Positions 55,747 to 64,000 of a stretch of DNA of 64,000 bases are shown here, piece by piece; the stretch's first letter is position 1, and every line of letters starts with the position of its first letter. The translations under genes and the position numbers were made by a program. The notes beneath the pieces are model-generated. The model was given only the letters and a program-made list of their open reading frames with translations, had not been told where the DNA came from and did no database searches. Source of the DNA: DOZZ01 sp963792655 (GTDB lineage Bacteria; Acidobacteriota; Terriglobia; Bryobacterales; Bryobacteraceae); contig CAWBWU010000005.1 in the NCBI GenBank assembly GCA_963792655.1, positions 186,001 to 250,000 of the forward strand. The letters run 5' to 3'.

Positions 55747-57801
55747 ATGCCCGGCCGCCTGCTGCTGACTTTGTTCTTCTGCTTCGGCATCTTCGCCCAG
55801 GACACAACGTTCCGCGTAGGAACAGATCAAGTCCTACTCGACTTTGTGGTGCGTGACAAGCATCAGAAGATCGTCAAAGACCTGACTGTCGCCGACATTA
55901 CTGTCTTGGAAGACGGCGTACCTCAGAAGATACTCTCGTTTGATTACCGCGGTGGAAAAGTGACGGCCGATTCCGGAACACGCTTAACGCCGAGTCAGAC
56001 CGGGACTGCTGCTTACGATCCATCGCGAGAAGTGAACATCGTTACCATCGTCTACGAAAACATGTCCGTGGCCGGGAGACGGCGCGCAGCGGAGATTGTG
56101 AACGATTTTGTGAAGAACGAGATCGTCTCCAACACCTATGTGGGCATGTTCATGATGGGTTATCACCTGGTGATGCTGCAAGGCTATACCAACGAACCCA
56201 AATTGTTGCTGAATGCAGCGCACGACGCATCGGCTCACGGCTTCGAGGATTTGCAGAAGCGTTCGCAACAGGAACTCGCATCGTTGACTCAACTGCAGTA
56301 TGCCCCGGCACGGGGCTCCGGCGGAACGTTAAATCCCACTACGTTCCAGAGCGTTCACCCTGGATCGGCTGAAGAGCAGGGTCCCGCGTCCGACTCAGCG
56401 CTGGCGGGCGCCCGTAAGAACGCGCTGATCATGGAAATCCGAATGATGAACCAGGTCCTTGGCAGTCAGTCCATGGATCAACTCCAGGCGCTGATTGCGG
56501 AGCAAGCCAGATTGCCGGGCCGGAAAGTGGTGCTCTATCTTTCTGAAGGACTTAACGTGCCGGCGGAGATGCCCGAGCGCTTGCGGCATGTGATCAGTGC
56601 GGCGAATCGGGCCAACGTCACGTTCTACACGGCCGATTGCACGGGCCTCACACCCGTCGACACGATGCAGATTGCCGCGAGCACGAATGCGGCAATCGAA
56701 GGCGGCACGGTCGGTGACCCGAGCCACCGATACAACTCACAGCAGAATATGGCGGAACTGGCCGAAGGCACCGGGGGGATCGCCATGCTCAACAGCAACG
56801 ACCTGCGAGCACCGCTGCAGCACATCATGGAAGAGGTCCGGTCGCATTACGAACTGACTTACCGCCCGGTGTCTGAAAACTATGACGGGCATTTTCGTAC
56901 TATCTCTCTCAAGATCAACCGGCCCGGCACCAAGGTGCAAAGCCGCCGGGGATACTACGCGCTTCCGGCTTTGGGCGGACAAGGACTGCAGCCGTTTGAA
57001 GTCGCAGGAATGAAAGCACTGGCCGGGCGATCGCTTCCGAATGCATTCACTATGCGCAGCGCCGCGCTATGGTTCCCGGCGGCGTCGGGTGCTGGCGACG
57101 TCGTAGTGGCGTTCGAAGTACCCACACACGACCTGCAGCCCGAGACCATTGCAGGAGGATCGTTCCGGATTCATCCCGCGTTCTTCGGCTTAGTGAAAAA
57201 CGCGAAGGGCGAAGTAGTGGCAAAGGTTAGCCGCGACCTTCCGTTTCAAGCTCCTCAGGACAAACTGGAAGCGTTTCGCGCCGGCTCCGTGTCGGTAGCG
57301 CTGCCGATGGCGCTGGAGCCTGGCCGCTACACTCTGGAGACTGCCGCGATCGATCAGGTTGCGCTCAGCGCGTCAGCGCGGCGTGCGGTCCTGTTAGTTC
57401 CTGAGCGTGAATCGTTCGGACTGAGTGACATTGTTCTGGTACGGCGAACAGAAGCAGCCACCGCTACTGACAATCAGGATGACCTGGTTACCGATGGCCA
57501 ACGCATCACGCCGGCGCTCAGTAATGCTTTGCCGTTTGCGGCCAACGGAGTAATCTCGGTGTTCTTCCGCGTCTATGGCGGCGATAGTAAAGACGCGAAC
57601 ACTGCGTTGGCCGTCGAACTCAAGCGCGACGGCAGGCTTGTGCACACCTATCAGCCTGCACAAGGAACAGCTTCCGACACGCGAGGCTATCTTTTGGGTA
57701 TACCCATGGAAGGTTTACAGCCGGGCGATTACCAGGTCGAGGTCGTGCTTCGACAGGGTACAAAAGCAATCCGGCACACCGCCGGTCTCACGCTGCAGTA
57801 A
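55747..57801 (+). CDS. Secreted VWFA-related acidobacterial protein (TIGR03436-like)
   Basis: 684 residues. AGGAG precedes ATG 55747 and a signal peptide follows (RLLLTLFFCFGIFAQDTTF). The N-terminal motif LDFVVRDKHQKIVKDLTVAD, ITVLEDGVPQKILSFDYRGG is the hallmark of VWFA-related acidobacterial proteins. The VWA-like domain contains YENMSVAGRRRAAEIVNDFV, GRKVVLYLSEGLNVP, NRANVTFYTADCTGLTP and SHYELTYRPVSENYDGHFRT. A beta-rich C-terminus (about 430-684) is probably a surface-binding part. A MIDAS DxSxS is not obvious; the equivalent segment reads YENMSVAG. Function is unknown. Confidence 0.87.
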   Translation: MPGRLLLTLFFCFGIFAQDTTFRVGTDQVLLDFVVRDKHQKIVKDLTVADITVLEDGVPQKILSFDYRGGKVTADSGTRLTPSQTGTAAYDPSREVNIVTIVYENMSVAGRRRAAEIVNDFVKNEIVSNTYVGMFMMGYHLVMLQGYTNEPKLLLNAAHDASAHGFEDLQKRSQQELASLTQLQYAPARGSGGTLNPTTFQSVHPGSAEEQGPASDSALAGARKNALIMEIRMMNQVLGSQSMDQLQALIAEQARLPGRKVVLYLSEGLNVPAEMPERLRHVISAANRANVTFYTADCTGLTPVDTMQIAASTNAAIEGGTVGDPSHRYNSQQNMAELAEGTGGIAMLNSNDLRAPLQHIMEEVRSHYELTYRPVSENYDGHFRTISLKINRPGTKVQSRRGYYALPALGGQGLQPFEVAGMKALAGRSLPNAFTMRSAALWFPAASGAGDVVVAFEVPTHDLQPETIAGGSFRIHPAFFGLVKNAKGEVVAKVSRDLPFQAPQDKLEAFRAGSVSVALPMALEPGRYTLETAAIDQVALSASARRAVLLVPERESFGLSDIVLVRRTEAATATDNQDDLVTDGQRITPALSNALPFAANGVISVFFRVYGGDSKDANTALAVELKRDGRLVHTYQPAQGTASDTRGYLLGIPMEGLQPGDYQVEVVLRQGTKAIRHTAGLTLQ

Positions 57802-57862
57802 CAAGCCCGCAGGTGGCGCTCGCGGCTGTACAATGCTCTAGTCGCCGCGGAGACTACTCAGC

Positions 57863-59456
57863 ATGTTTATTCCACTCACTACCTTGCGCTGTCTGCATCG
57901 CGCTGTCGATCTTTACGGCAGCAAGGAGGGAGTGATTTGCGGGGCCAAGCGGTTCACCTACGCGCAGTTCGGTGCGCGCTGCGGACAGCTCGCGGCGGCT
58001 CTGCGACAAGCTGGAACAAAACCTGGCGATCGCGTCGCGTATCTCAGCTTCAACACACATCAGCTTCTGGAAGGCTACTACGGGGTCGCCCCAAGCGCGC
58101 GCGATCGTGATGCCGTTGAACGTGCGGCTCACGCCTGGCGAGTTGCTCACAATACTGAATCACTCCGGCGCCCGCGTATTGCTCTTCGAAGATGACTTCG
58201 CGCCGCTGGTAGAGCAGTTGCGCAAAGGCTGTCCGCACATTGAACGCTATATCGGTCTGAGCGGTCACGGACCACAAGCCGACATCGGCTATGAAGAGTT
58301 CATCGGCGCACAGGATCCCGATCCGCTCGACATCATGGCGTACGACGAGACCGCCATTGCTGAACTCTTCTACACCAGCGGCAGCACCGGCACTCCGAAG
58401 GGCGTCACGCTTGCGCACCGCACGCTGTATCTCCATGCGATGTCGGTGGCCGCGGTATTCATGCGCGACGAAGAGCCGATCGATCTGCATACCATTCCGC
58501 TGTTTCACGCCAACGGTTGGGGACGTCCGCAGGCCTGCACCTTGATGGGTACGCGACAGGTAATGGTGCGGCGCTTCGACCCGAAGTCCGTATTCCATCT
58601 GATCCAGACCGAGCGCGCGACCACCATGACGTTGGTGCCTACAATGGCCAATGCTCTGCTGCAGTGCCCCGACCGCGCATCCTACGATGTCACCAGCATG
58701 CGGTCGATTCATGATGGGCGGGGCTGCGGCTTCACCCGAGTTGATCGACCGCATGGAGAAGGCATTTCTCTGCACCGTCAGCGCCGGTTACGGATTGACT
58801 GAGACGTCGCCGGTGATCTCGTCCTCGCGCCGCAAAGACACAGTGCGTTATCGCGACGCCGAGGATCGCGCGCACCGCCAGGCAATGGCCGGCTGGTCTG
58901 TACCCGGGGGCCGAGATTCGCGTCGTGGACAGCAAGATGGCCGATGTTCCTCGCGACATGAACAGCATCGGCGAGATCATCGTGCGCGGCGATCACGTGA
59001 TGGAAGGCTACTATCGCGAACCCGAAGCGACCGCCGCGGTCATCACCAACGGCTGGCTGCATACGGGCGACATGGCGGTGTGGGATGACGATAGCTACAT
59101 CCACATCGTCGATCGACAAGAAGGACATCATCATCAGCGGCGGCGAGAACATCTCCTCCATCGAAGTCGAGCGCGCCATCGCTGCGCACCCGGCCGTGTT
59201 CGAGTGCGCAGTGGTTGCCGCTCCTGATGTGAAGTGGGGCGAAGTGCCCGTGGCGTTTATCTTCCTGAAAGAGGGCCAGAGCCTCACGGCCGAAGAGATG
59301 CTGGCGTATCTGGAGCCGCGGCTTGCGCAGTTCAAGACTCCGCGCGCTTTCTATTTCGTCTCCAACCCCCTCCCGAAAACCGGGACCGGCAAAATCCTGA
59401 AGCGCGAGTTGCGCGAACAGTTCTGGACCGGCAAAGCCGAACGTGTGCAAGGCTAG
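57863..59456 (+). CDS. Acyl-CoA synthetase, AMP-binding family (four frameshifts)
   Basis: GGAG precedes ATG 57863 and a TACAAT (57829-57834) is a possible -10. ANL-superfamily motifs are present in order: RFTYAQFGARCGQLAAALRQ, A3 LFYTSGSTGTPKGVTLAHR, IPLFHANGWGRPQ, A5 AGYGLTETSP, A7 WLHTGDMAVWDDDSYIHIVD, A8 KKDIIISGGENISSIEVE and A10 PLPKTGTGKILKREL with the catalytic Lys. Four extra bases (near 58087, 58708, 58896 and 59119) put these into successive frames. Corrected length is about 530 residues. It probably activates a medium or long-chain fatty acid as acyl-AMP then acyl-CoA. The ATP-grasp gene follows after 5 nt. Confidence 0.87.
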
Positions 59457-59461
59457 ACAGA

Positions 59462-60670
59462 ATGGCCCAACAACAGCCGTTCACTGTTCTTTGTCTTGCG
59501 AGTTACGAAAAGGGCCAGGCATTCCTGCGGCAGTTGAAGCAGCAGGGCTGCCGCGTCTATCTGATTACCTCGCTGAGCCTCAAAGACAAAGCAGAGTGGC
59601 CGCAGGAGAGCATTGACGAAATTTTCTACATGCCCGATGAGGAGCATGTCTGGAATCGCGAGCACACGCTTGAAGCCGTTGCGCACCTGATGCGCCACCA
59701 GCGTATCGATCGTATCGTTGCTCTCGATGAATTCGATCTCGAGCTAGCGGCGTGGCTCCGAGCGCACCTGGCGGTGAGCGGCATGGACGAATCCACCACG
59801 CGCGGTTTTCGGGACAAGCTCACCATGCGCATGCGGGCGAGAGACTCAGGCATCGCCGTGCCGCCATTTACCGGCGCGTTGAATCATTCTGACGTTGAGG
59901 CTTATATCGAAAGCGTGCCTGCACCCTGGGTGCTCAAGCCGCGCTTCATGGCCGGAGCTATTGGCATTCAGAAGATTCATTCCGCCGCGCAACTCTGGGC
60001 TGCGCTCGAAGCGCTGGGTGACCGCCAATCGTTTCATCTGATCGAGCAATACATTCCCGGCGATGTCTTTCATGTTGACTCAATCGTCGTGGGCAACGAT
60101 GTTCAGTTTGCGATCGCGAGTTCCTATGGCCGCCCGCCGCTCGACGTTTCGCACGGTGGCGGCATCTTCACAACCCGTACATTGGCCGACGAGGAAGGCG
60201 TTGCGCCGGACTTGCTTGCGATGAACAAGCGCGTGCTGGCGGGCTTGGGTTTGACACTGGGCGTCGCGCACACGGAGTTCATTCGCGCACACGATGGCGG
60301 CAAGTTGTACTTCCTCGAAAGCGCCGCGCGTGTTGGCGGCGCACACATCTCGGACCTGATCGAGGCCGCGACTGGCGTGAACCTGTGGGCCGAGTGGGCG
60401 CGCATCGAAAGCGGCGACCATTATACATTGCCTGCCGTTACGCGTGAACATGCAGGCTTGCTGGTGGCGCTCGCGCGGCAGGAGTGGCCGGATATGAGTG
60501 GCTTCGCTGATCCTGAAGTCGTCTGGCGCATGCACGAGCCGCATCATGTCGGTCTCATCGTGCGTTCCCCAAATGCAATGCGGGTCCAAGAACTGCTTGA
60601 TGCTTATGCGCAGCGCGTGGAACAGGAACACCTCGCGACTCTGCCGCCGCAGGACCGTCCTTCGCACTAA
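59462..60670 (+). CDS. ATP-grasp domain ligase
   Basis: 402 residues from ATG 59462, 5 nt after the acyl-CoA ligase stop, so probably co-transcribed. The N-terminal part (VLCLASYEKGQAFLRQLKQQ, IDRIVALDEFDLELAAWLRA, TRGFRDKLTMRMRARDSGI) and the ATP-grasp fold (PWVLKPRFMAGAIGIQKIHS, FHLIEQYIPGDVFHVDSIVV, HTEFIRAHDGGKLYFLESAA, RVGGAHISDLIEAATGVNLW) resemble carboxylate-amine/thiol ligases such as BL00235-like or biotin-carboxylase-type enzymes. The C-terminus has a small dimerisation-like domain. Substrate unknown; pairing with an acyl-CoA ligase hints at modification of an acyl group. Confidence 0.85.
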   Translation: MAQQQPFTVLCLASYEKGQAFLRQLKQQGCRVYLITSLSLKDKAEWPQESIDEIFYMPDEEHVWNREHTLEAVAHLMRHQRIDRIVALDEFDLELAAWLRAHLAVSGMDESTTRGFRDKLTMRMRARDSGIAVPPFTGALNHSDVEAYIESVPAPWVLKPRFMAGAIGIQKIHSAAQLWAALEALGDRQSFHLIEQYIPGDVFHVDSIVVGNDVQFAIASSYGRPPLDVSHGGGIFTTRTLADEEGVAPDLLAMNKRVLAGLGLTLGVAHTEFIRAHDGGKLYFLESAARVGGAHISDLIEAATGVNLWAEWARIESGDHYTLPAVTREHAGLLVALARQEWPDMSGFADPEVVWRMHEPHHVGLIVRSPNAMRVQELLDAYAQRVEQEHLATLPPQDRPSH

Positions 60671-60672
60671 GT

Positions 60673-61344
60673 ATGCTCGCGCGCATCGCAGACGGCCGTA
60701 CCGATCTGGTGTTCGAATACCTGGCAGCAGGCCATCGCGCGGATGAGCAGGATGCCAATGGAGTGTCGCTGTTGCAGTGGTGCGCGTACTACGGTGACGT
60801 GAGCGCGATGCGCTATTTGCTTACGCAAGGTGCGGCGCTTGCTTCACTTGGCGACAACTTCGATCTGAACGGAGCCGCTTTTCACGGTCATTGGCAGCTT
60901 TGCGAATTCCTGTTGGAGCAAGGCGCGAACCCCAATTCTGCGGACCCGAGCACAGGTGAGACACCGCTGCATTCAGCGCTTTCGAAGGGCGGCCACGCAG
61001 TCCGGCTAGTTACTCAGGTGCTGCTCGCCCACGGGGCGAATCCGAACGTGCACACGAACCACGGAGCTGAAACGGGCGCCTTCATGCGCGATTGCCGCAC
61101 CAAAGGCGAAACGCCGCTGCACCGTGCAGCGGCATTTGCGGACGGCGAGACGATCACTTTGTTACTGGCTTCCGGTGCGCAGATCGATGCGCGCGATATG
61201 CATGGCGACACGCCTCTTTCGTGGGGTAGCTGGTATGGAAGGCCGGCCAGTGTGTTGCGCCTGCTTTGTTACAACGGGTTCCACATTCGCGCGGAAAACC
61301 AGCCGATGGATGTTAACCTGCGCGGCAAACCGCACGTAAAATAG
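60673..61344 (+). CDS. Ankyrin-repeat protein
   Basis: 223 residues, starting 2 nt after the previous stop. There are about five ankyrin units: DANGVSLLQWCAYYGDVSAM, ALASLGDNFDLNGAAFHGHW, STGETPLHSALSKGGHAVRL, KGETPLHRAAAFADGETITL and DMHGDTPLSWGSWYGRPASV. No signal peptide, so cytoplasmic. It likely mediates protein-protein contacts. It is tightly packed between the ATP-grasp gene and DUF2277, supporting one operon. Confidence 0.88.
   Translation: MLARIADGRTDLVFEYLAAGHRADEQDANGVSLLQWCAYYGDVSAMRYLLTQGAALASLGDNFDLNGAAFHGHWQLCEFLLEQGANPNSADPSTGETPLHSALSKGGHAVRLVTQVLLAHGANPNVHTNHGAETGAFMRDCRTKGETPLHRAAAFADGETITLLLASGAQIDARDMHGDTPLSWGSWYGRPASVLRLLCYNGFHIRAENQPMDVNLRGKPHVK
61337..61342 (+). promoter_or_regulatory. 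Candidate -10 box upstream of DUF2277 gene
   Basis: TAAAAT ends 6 nt before ATG 61349, with no Shine-Dalgarno sequence. This fits an internal promoter giving a leaderless transcript. Confidence 0.4.
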
Positions 61345-61348
61345 TCAT

Positions 61349-61579
61349 ATGTGCAGAAGCATCAAGGTGCTGACGAAGCTCGATCATCCCGCCAATAGCG
61401 AGGACATCGGCGGCGCGGCCCTGCAGTTCGTGCGGAAGATCAGCGGCTATCACAAGCCCGCGCGTATGCATCAGGAAGCGTTTGATCTTGCGGTGGCTGA
61501 GGTCTCGGCTTCCTGCGAGCGCCTGCTGCAGTCGATCGCGAGTGCGCGCGCGGCTCGCGAACGTACCTTGGTATCCTGA
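61349..61579 (+). CDS. DUF2277 family protein
   Basis: 76 residues starting MCRSIKVLTKLDHPANSEDI, then GGAALQFVRKISGYHKPARM and AFDLAVAEVSASCERLLQSI. The invariant MCR(N/S)IK start and AALQFVRK(I/V)SG motif identify DUF2277. The family is small and cytoplasmic with unknown function. It lies 4 nt after the ankyrin gene stop and 8 nt before apaG. Confidence 0.9.
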   Translation: MCRSIKVLTKLDHPANSEDIGGAALQFVRKISGYHKPARMHQEAFDLAVAEVSASCERLLQSIASARAARERTLVS

Positions 61580-61587
61580 CACTCGCC

Positions 61588-62001
61588 ATGCCTGGATCTC
61601 AATCGGAACTCGCGCCGGTCTCGGAAGCAGTAACCAAAGGCGTCCGCGTGGAAGTTCTGGCGCGCTACTCGCCCGAGAATTCGCGTCCTGCGCAGAACGC
61701 GTGGATTTTCGAGTACACGGTGCGCATCACCAACGAATCGACACAGACGGTGCAGTTGCTGAACCGTCATTGGATCATCACCGACGCGCTCGAACAGATA
61801 CGCGAAGTCAAAGGCGAAGGCGTGGTTGGAAAGCAGCCTGAGCTCGCGCCTGGCGAATCGTTCAAGTACTCATCCTGGTGCCCGCTGCCTACACCGACCG
61901 GCAGTATGCACGGCACTTACGAAATGCAGAGCGCACAGGGCGACCGCTTCGAAGCGGAAATTGCTGCGTTCGGGTTACGCGCGCCCTACACCGTTCACTA
62001 A
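61588..62001 (+). CDS. apaG: ApaG domain protein
   Basis: 137 residues. The ApaG fold is seen from VTKGVRVEVLARYSPENSRP, WIFEYTVRITNESTQTVQLL, NRHWIITDALEQIREVKGEG, VVGKQPELAPGESFKYSSWC and PTPTGSMHGTYEMQSAQGDR. The GEGVVG and TP.G.M.G.Y motifs are characteristic. Genetic work in enterobacteria linked ApaG to Co/Mg handling, and the fold resembles eukaryotic FBXO3 domains. The 3' end overlaps the convergent membrane-protein gene by 4 nt. It is the last gene of the acyl-CoA ligase to apaG set. Confidence 0.94.
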   Translation: MPGSQSELAPVSEAVTKGVRVEVLARYSPENSRPAQNAWIFEYTVRITNESTQTVQLLNRHWIITDALEQIREVKGEGVVGKQPELAPGESFKYSSWCPLPTPTGSMHGTYEMQSAQGDRFEAEIAAFGLRAPYTVH

Positions 62002-62935
62002 GCCGCGACGGCTTGCCGGGCTTTTCGCTGCAGATCGTCGGCCCGCTCCACCTTCGAACGCAACTGCAGTAGCTGTTGCAAAGCTCCGTACCAGAACGGT
62101 GCACCCATGCTCAGCAATAGCGTCGTGAAGACAATGCCGGTCAGATGCCGCAGGTCACCCAACTTTTGAAAGTCGGCCGGGTACTGTGGGATGGACACTA
62201 CGCCCAAGGCGATCAACTTGTCGTAACTCAGTGTCCGGCGGGCTCACCTTGTTCGCTTGAGCAACCAGCGAGTCGCGCATCGCATCGTCGACAGACAGGC
62301 GGTTCACCAGCGCGATGGTGTCCAGTTGCAACACAAGCGCCAGTAGCAGACCGCCGCAAAACGTGATCACACGCGCCGAAAGAGTGAAGCGGGCGCTCAC
62401 GCGATCCATCGTTTGATCGAACCAGCTATTGATCTTCGCTACCAGCGCAGTTTCGGCTTCCTGCAGAATGGCGGCGCTGGCGCGGTCCATGTTCGACAGC
62501 TCGGGACGCGATTTCTCGAGCGAGAGCGCGGCATTGCGAATGCGGTCAAGCGTTTCGGCCGGCTGTGCGATGCCGTTTGCCGCCAACGTTTTCACCAGCG
62601 CGGCTTGCGCTTCTTTATCGAGGGTCTGCGGTCCGGCATCCGGTGCCTAACTCGATCAGCAGCTTGGTCAGTTCTTCACGGTGGATCACCGCGCCCATGC
62701 GCCGCTGTCCATCGCGGATGAGAGGATGGGTGAGGATTGCGCGTGCGATGCCGTTGACTACCGGCAGCGCCAGCGCCGGATCGATCAGGCGCAACAGGTC
62801 GGCAATGCCCTGGTGCAGATTGCGGCCGCGGCTGTTGCGCACGTGATTCACAAAGCCAGTCATGACGGTCACGGCCATACTGGCCACAAGCATCACGACA
62901 GAAAGACCAATCAGAATATCGATCGACTTCAGCAT
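61998..62935 (-). CDS. Integral membrane protein of unknown function (two frameshifts)
   Basis: It begins at ATG 62935 with a membrane segment (IDILIGLSVVMLVASMAVTV) and a cytoplasmic helical region (HQGIADLLRLIDPALALPVV). A second membrane segment lies mid-protein (VITFCGGLLLALVLQLDTIA), and a third near the C-terminus (LTGIVFTTLLLSMGAPFWYG) is followed by a short basic tail. Extra bases near 62635 and near 62215 split the reading frame into three. Corrected length is about 310 residues. I do not recognise the family. It overlaps apaG tail-to-tail. Confidence 0.7.
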
Positions 62936-62998
62936 CCGGTGTAGTTAATCCGAAAACGAATGTGAAGTCAAGACGCAACAAGCCGCTGCGACCGAGAC

Positions 62999-63004
62999 TA
63001 TGAT
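62999..63004 (+). promoter_or_regulatory. Candidate -10 box for the ABM-like gene
   Basis: TATGAT ends 6 nt before ATG 63011; no Shine-Dalgarno sequence is present. This suggests a leaderless transcript. Confidence 0.4.
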
Positions 63005-63010
63005 GCATCT

Positions 63011-63340
63011 ATGATGCAAAATCCGAACGCCCGTCTGTCCATCGTTTCTTACAAGCCAAAGCCTGGCAGGGACGAAGAACTTCTGGCTTTAACGCGCGAG
63101 CATGTGCCGTATCTGAGAAGCATCGGCTGCGCTACGGAACGTCCGCACGTCATTGCGACCGCGGGTGACGGCACTGTTGTCGAAGTCTTCGAGTGGACCG
63201 AAGACGGACTCGAGAAAGCTCACTCGCACTCCGGCCTGATGCAACTGTGGACGCGCTTCCAGGAGCTTTGCGATTACGTGCCGCTCCGAACGCTCGATGA
63301 AACGGGCATGATGTTCGCGAACTTCACCGCGAAGAACTGA
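63011..63340 (+). CDS. Small dimeric alpha+beta barrel (ABM-like) protein
   Basis: 109 residues from ATG 63011 (or 63014). RLSIVSYKPKPGRDEELLAL, TREHVPYLRSIGCATERPHV and TVVEVFEWTEDGLEKAHSHS suggest a ferredoxin-like alpha+beta fold similar to antibiotic-biosynthesis-monooxygenase domains (first strand VSYKPKPG, helix, then VVEVFEW strand). The assignment is tentative because no catalytic residues are diagnostic. It is convergent with the MBL/receiver gene, with 2 nt between them. Confidence 0.6.
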   Translation: MMQNPNARLSIVSYKPKPGRDEELLALTREHVPYLRSIGCATERPHVIATAGDGTVVEVFEWTEDGLEKAHSHSGLMQLWTRFQELCDYVPLRTLDETGMMFANFTAKN

Positions 63341-63342
63341 AC

Positions 63343-64000
63343 CTACTCGGCGCCGATGGATCGCGCAGAGTGCGCGAAACACGAGCGAACACGCGCGTCC
63401 AACTGCGGCGGCGTAAACGGCTTGCTCAGGAAATCCGTCGCGCCAAAATCGAAGCTTTTGCGCGCGCTGTCTTCATCGCCCGCCGCGGTCAGCACCACCA
63501 CGGGCAGTGTCCGCGTCTGCTCCTGCGAGCGCAGCGTACGCAACACATCGAAGCCATCGGGCGCCGGCATAAACAGATCGAGCAGCACCAGGTCAGGACG
63601 CTGGTCGGCTACCATCTGCAACGCCTCCGCTCCAGTTACGGCCTCGATCACGTCATGTCCGCTCTTGGTCAGCGCGCGCTTGGCGATGATGCGCAGATCC
63701 TCATCGTCATCCACAATCAAAATGCGCAGCGAACGGCCGAACCCGGGATCCGAAGCGTAGACCTGATTCACTTGCCGCGCGTGAACGGCGCTTTTTTCGA
63801 AGACCTCTTCAAACCCTTCGTTCGCGAGAGAGACCTGCATTGGCGAGCCCAGGTCTCGCGCGACCTGTTGCGCTCGCGCTTCGAGATCGCGCAGAAACGT
63901 ATCGTTGTGCGTGGGATCGTGATGCGTCAACAGCAGGCGCTTCACATTCGCCGCGGCGGCGATGCTGGTGACATACGTATAGGTACTGTGGCCCCAGTTC
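63343..64000 (-). CDS. MBL-fold metallohydrolase fused to a CheY-like receiver domain (5' end beyond the window)
   Basis: The minus frame is open from the right edge. The first visible part (NWGHSTYTYVTSIAAAANVK, RLLLTHHDPTHND) is the C-terminal end of an RNase Z/beta-lactamase-fold metallohydrolase with the conserved GHST and HHDP motifs. A receiver domain follows: RILIVDDDEDLRIIAKRALT, phosphoacceptor Asp in DLVLLDLFMPAPDG, VVVLTAAG (Thr) and LSKPFTPPQ (Lys). This order, metallohydrolase then receiver, is unusual and suggests phosphorylation-controlled hydrolase activity, perhaps on a nucleotide or RNA. At least 218 residues are visible. Confidence 0.8.
   Translation of the reverse strand, partial: NWGHSTYTYVTSIAAAANVKRLLLTHHDPTHNDTFLRDLEARAQQVARDLGSPMQVSLANEGFEEVFEKSAVHARQVNQVYASDPGFGRSLRILIVDDDEDLRIIAKRALTKSGHDVIEAVTGAEALQMVADQRPDLVLLDLFMPAPDGFDVLRTLRSQEQTRTLPVVVLTAAGDEDSARKSFDFGATDFLSKPFTPPQLDARVRSCFAHSARSIGAE

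Noticed and set aside
2188..62935. Reading the broken genes as true pseudogenes or programmed frameshifts
   Set aside because: Sequence on both sides of each break stays family-consistent and the indels are mostly +1 at differing contexts. Decay would also leave stops and missense changes, and programmed sites would share slippery motifs; neither is seen.
1..64000. CRISPR array, prophage, integrase or origin of replication
   Set aside because: No regularly spaced direct repeats, phage structural genes, integrases, dnaA-type genes or clustered DnaA boxes are visible.

Overview
The window looks like a chromosomal segment from an Acidobacteriota member of the Solibacter/Bryobacter group. The evidence is the density of families typical of that group: two proteins with the Solibacter C-terminal domain (TIGR03437 type), a VWFA-related acidobacterial protein (TIGR03436 type), three Oar-like TonB-dependent receptors with an N-terminal carboxypeptidase-regulatory domain, PD40 beta-propellers, a tricorn-like protease and many secreted TPR proteins. 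GC is moderately high and codon use looks uniform. There is no prophage, CRISPR array or intact insertion sequence. One tRNA gene (Pro, anticodon TGG) is present.

Layout. 1-4.0 kb: a left-truncated tandem spondin-domain protein, then a PD40 propeller. 4.07-4.4 kb: a decayed REP-associated (IS200-like) transposase. 4.6-12.4 kb: a probable operon of TIGR03437 protein, DUF4331 protein, two TPR proteins and a two-domain NicO nickel/cobalt transporter. 12.7-16.1 kb: TonB receptor 1. 16.2-17.8 kb: cytochrome b plus Tat-exported molybdopterin oxidoreductase. 18.1-26.6 kb: small lipoprotein, glnD, tricorn-like protease, VOC protein and alpha/beta hydrolase. 26.7-35.3 kb: minus-strand set of FAD oxidoreductase, TonB receptor 2 and a giant Ser/Thr kinase-AAA-TPR signalling protein. 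35.4-37.6 kb: an unrecognised 731-residue protein with a duplicated Cys-containing domain. 37.9-39.1 kb: esterase and tRNA-Pro. 39.2-53.0 kb: a LacI-controlled nutrient locus (DUF4965 glutaminase-like protein and LacI on one side; TonB receptor 3, TPR, CRTAC1/UnbV-like protein, GH127 and M13 peptidase on the other). 53.0-57.8 kb: ECF sigma, anti-sigma and a secreted protein, then a lipocalin-like and a VWFA protein. 57.9-62.0 kb: acyl-CoA ligase, ATP-grasp, ankyrin, DUF2277 and apaG. The right edge holds a membrane protein, an ABM-like protein and a truncated MBL-fold/receiver fusion.

Many genes are interrupted by single-base indels (about 30 sites), mostly +1 insertions, often in short base runs. 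They leave otherwise well-conserved protein sequence in alternating frames, which looks more like assembly error than pseudogenisation. I therefore annotate each such gene as one reconstructed CDS and list the indel sites. Biologically the segment suggests a soil heterotroph that senses and imports complex carbon through TonB receptors, degrades peptides and arabinose-containing glycans outside the cytoplasm, and handles nickel or cobalt.
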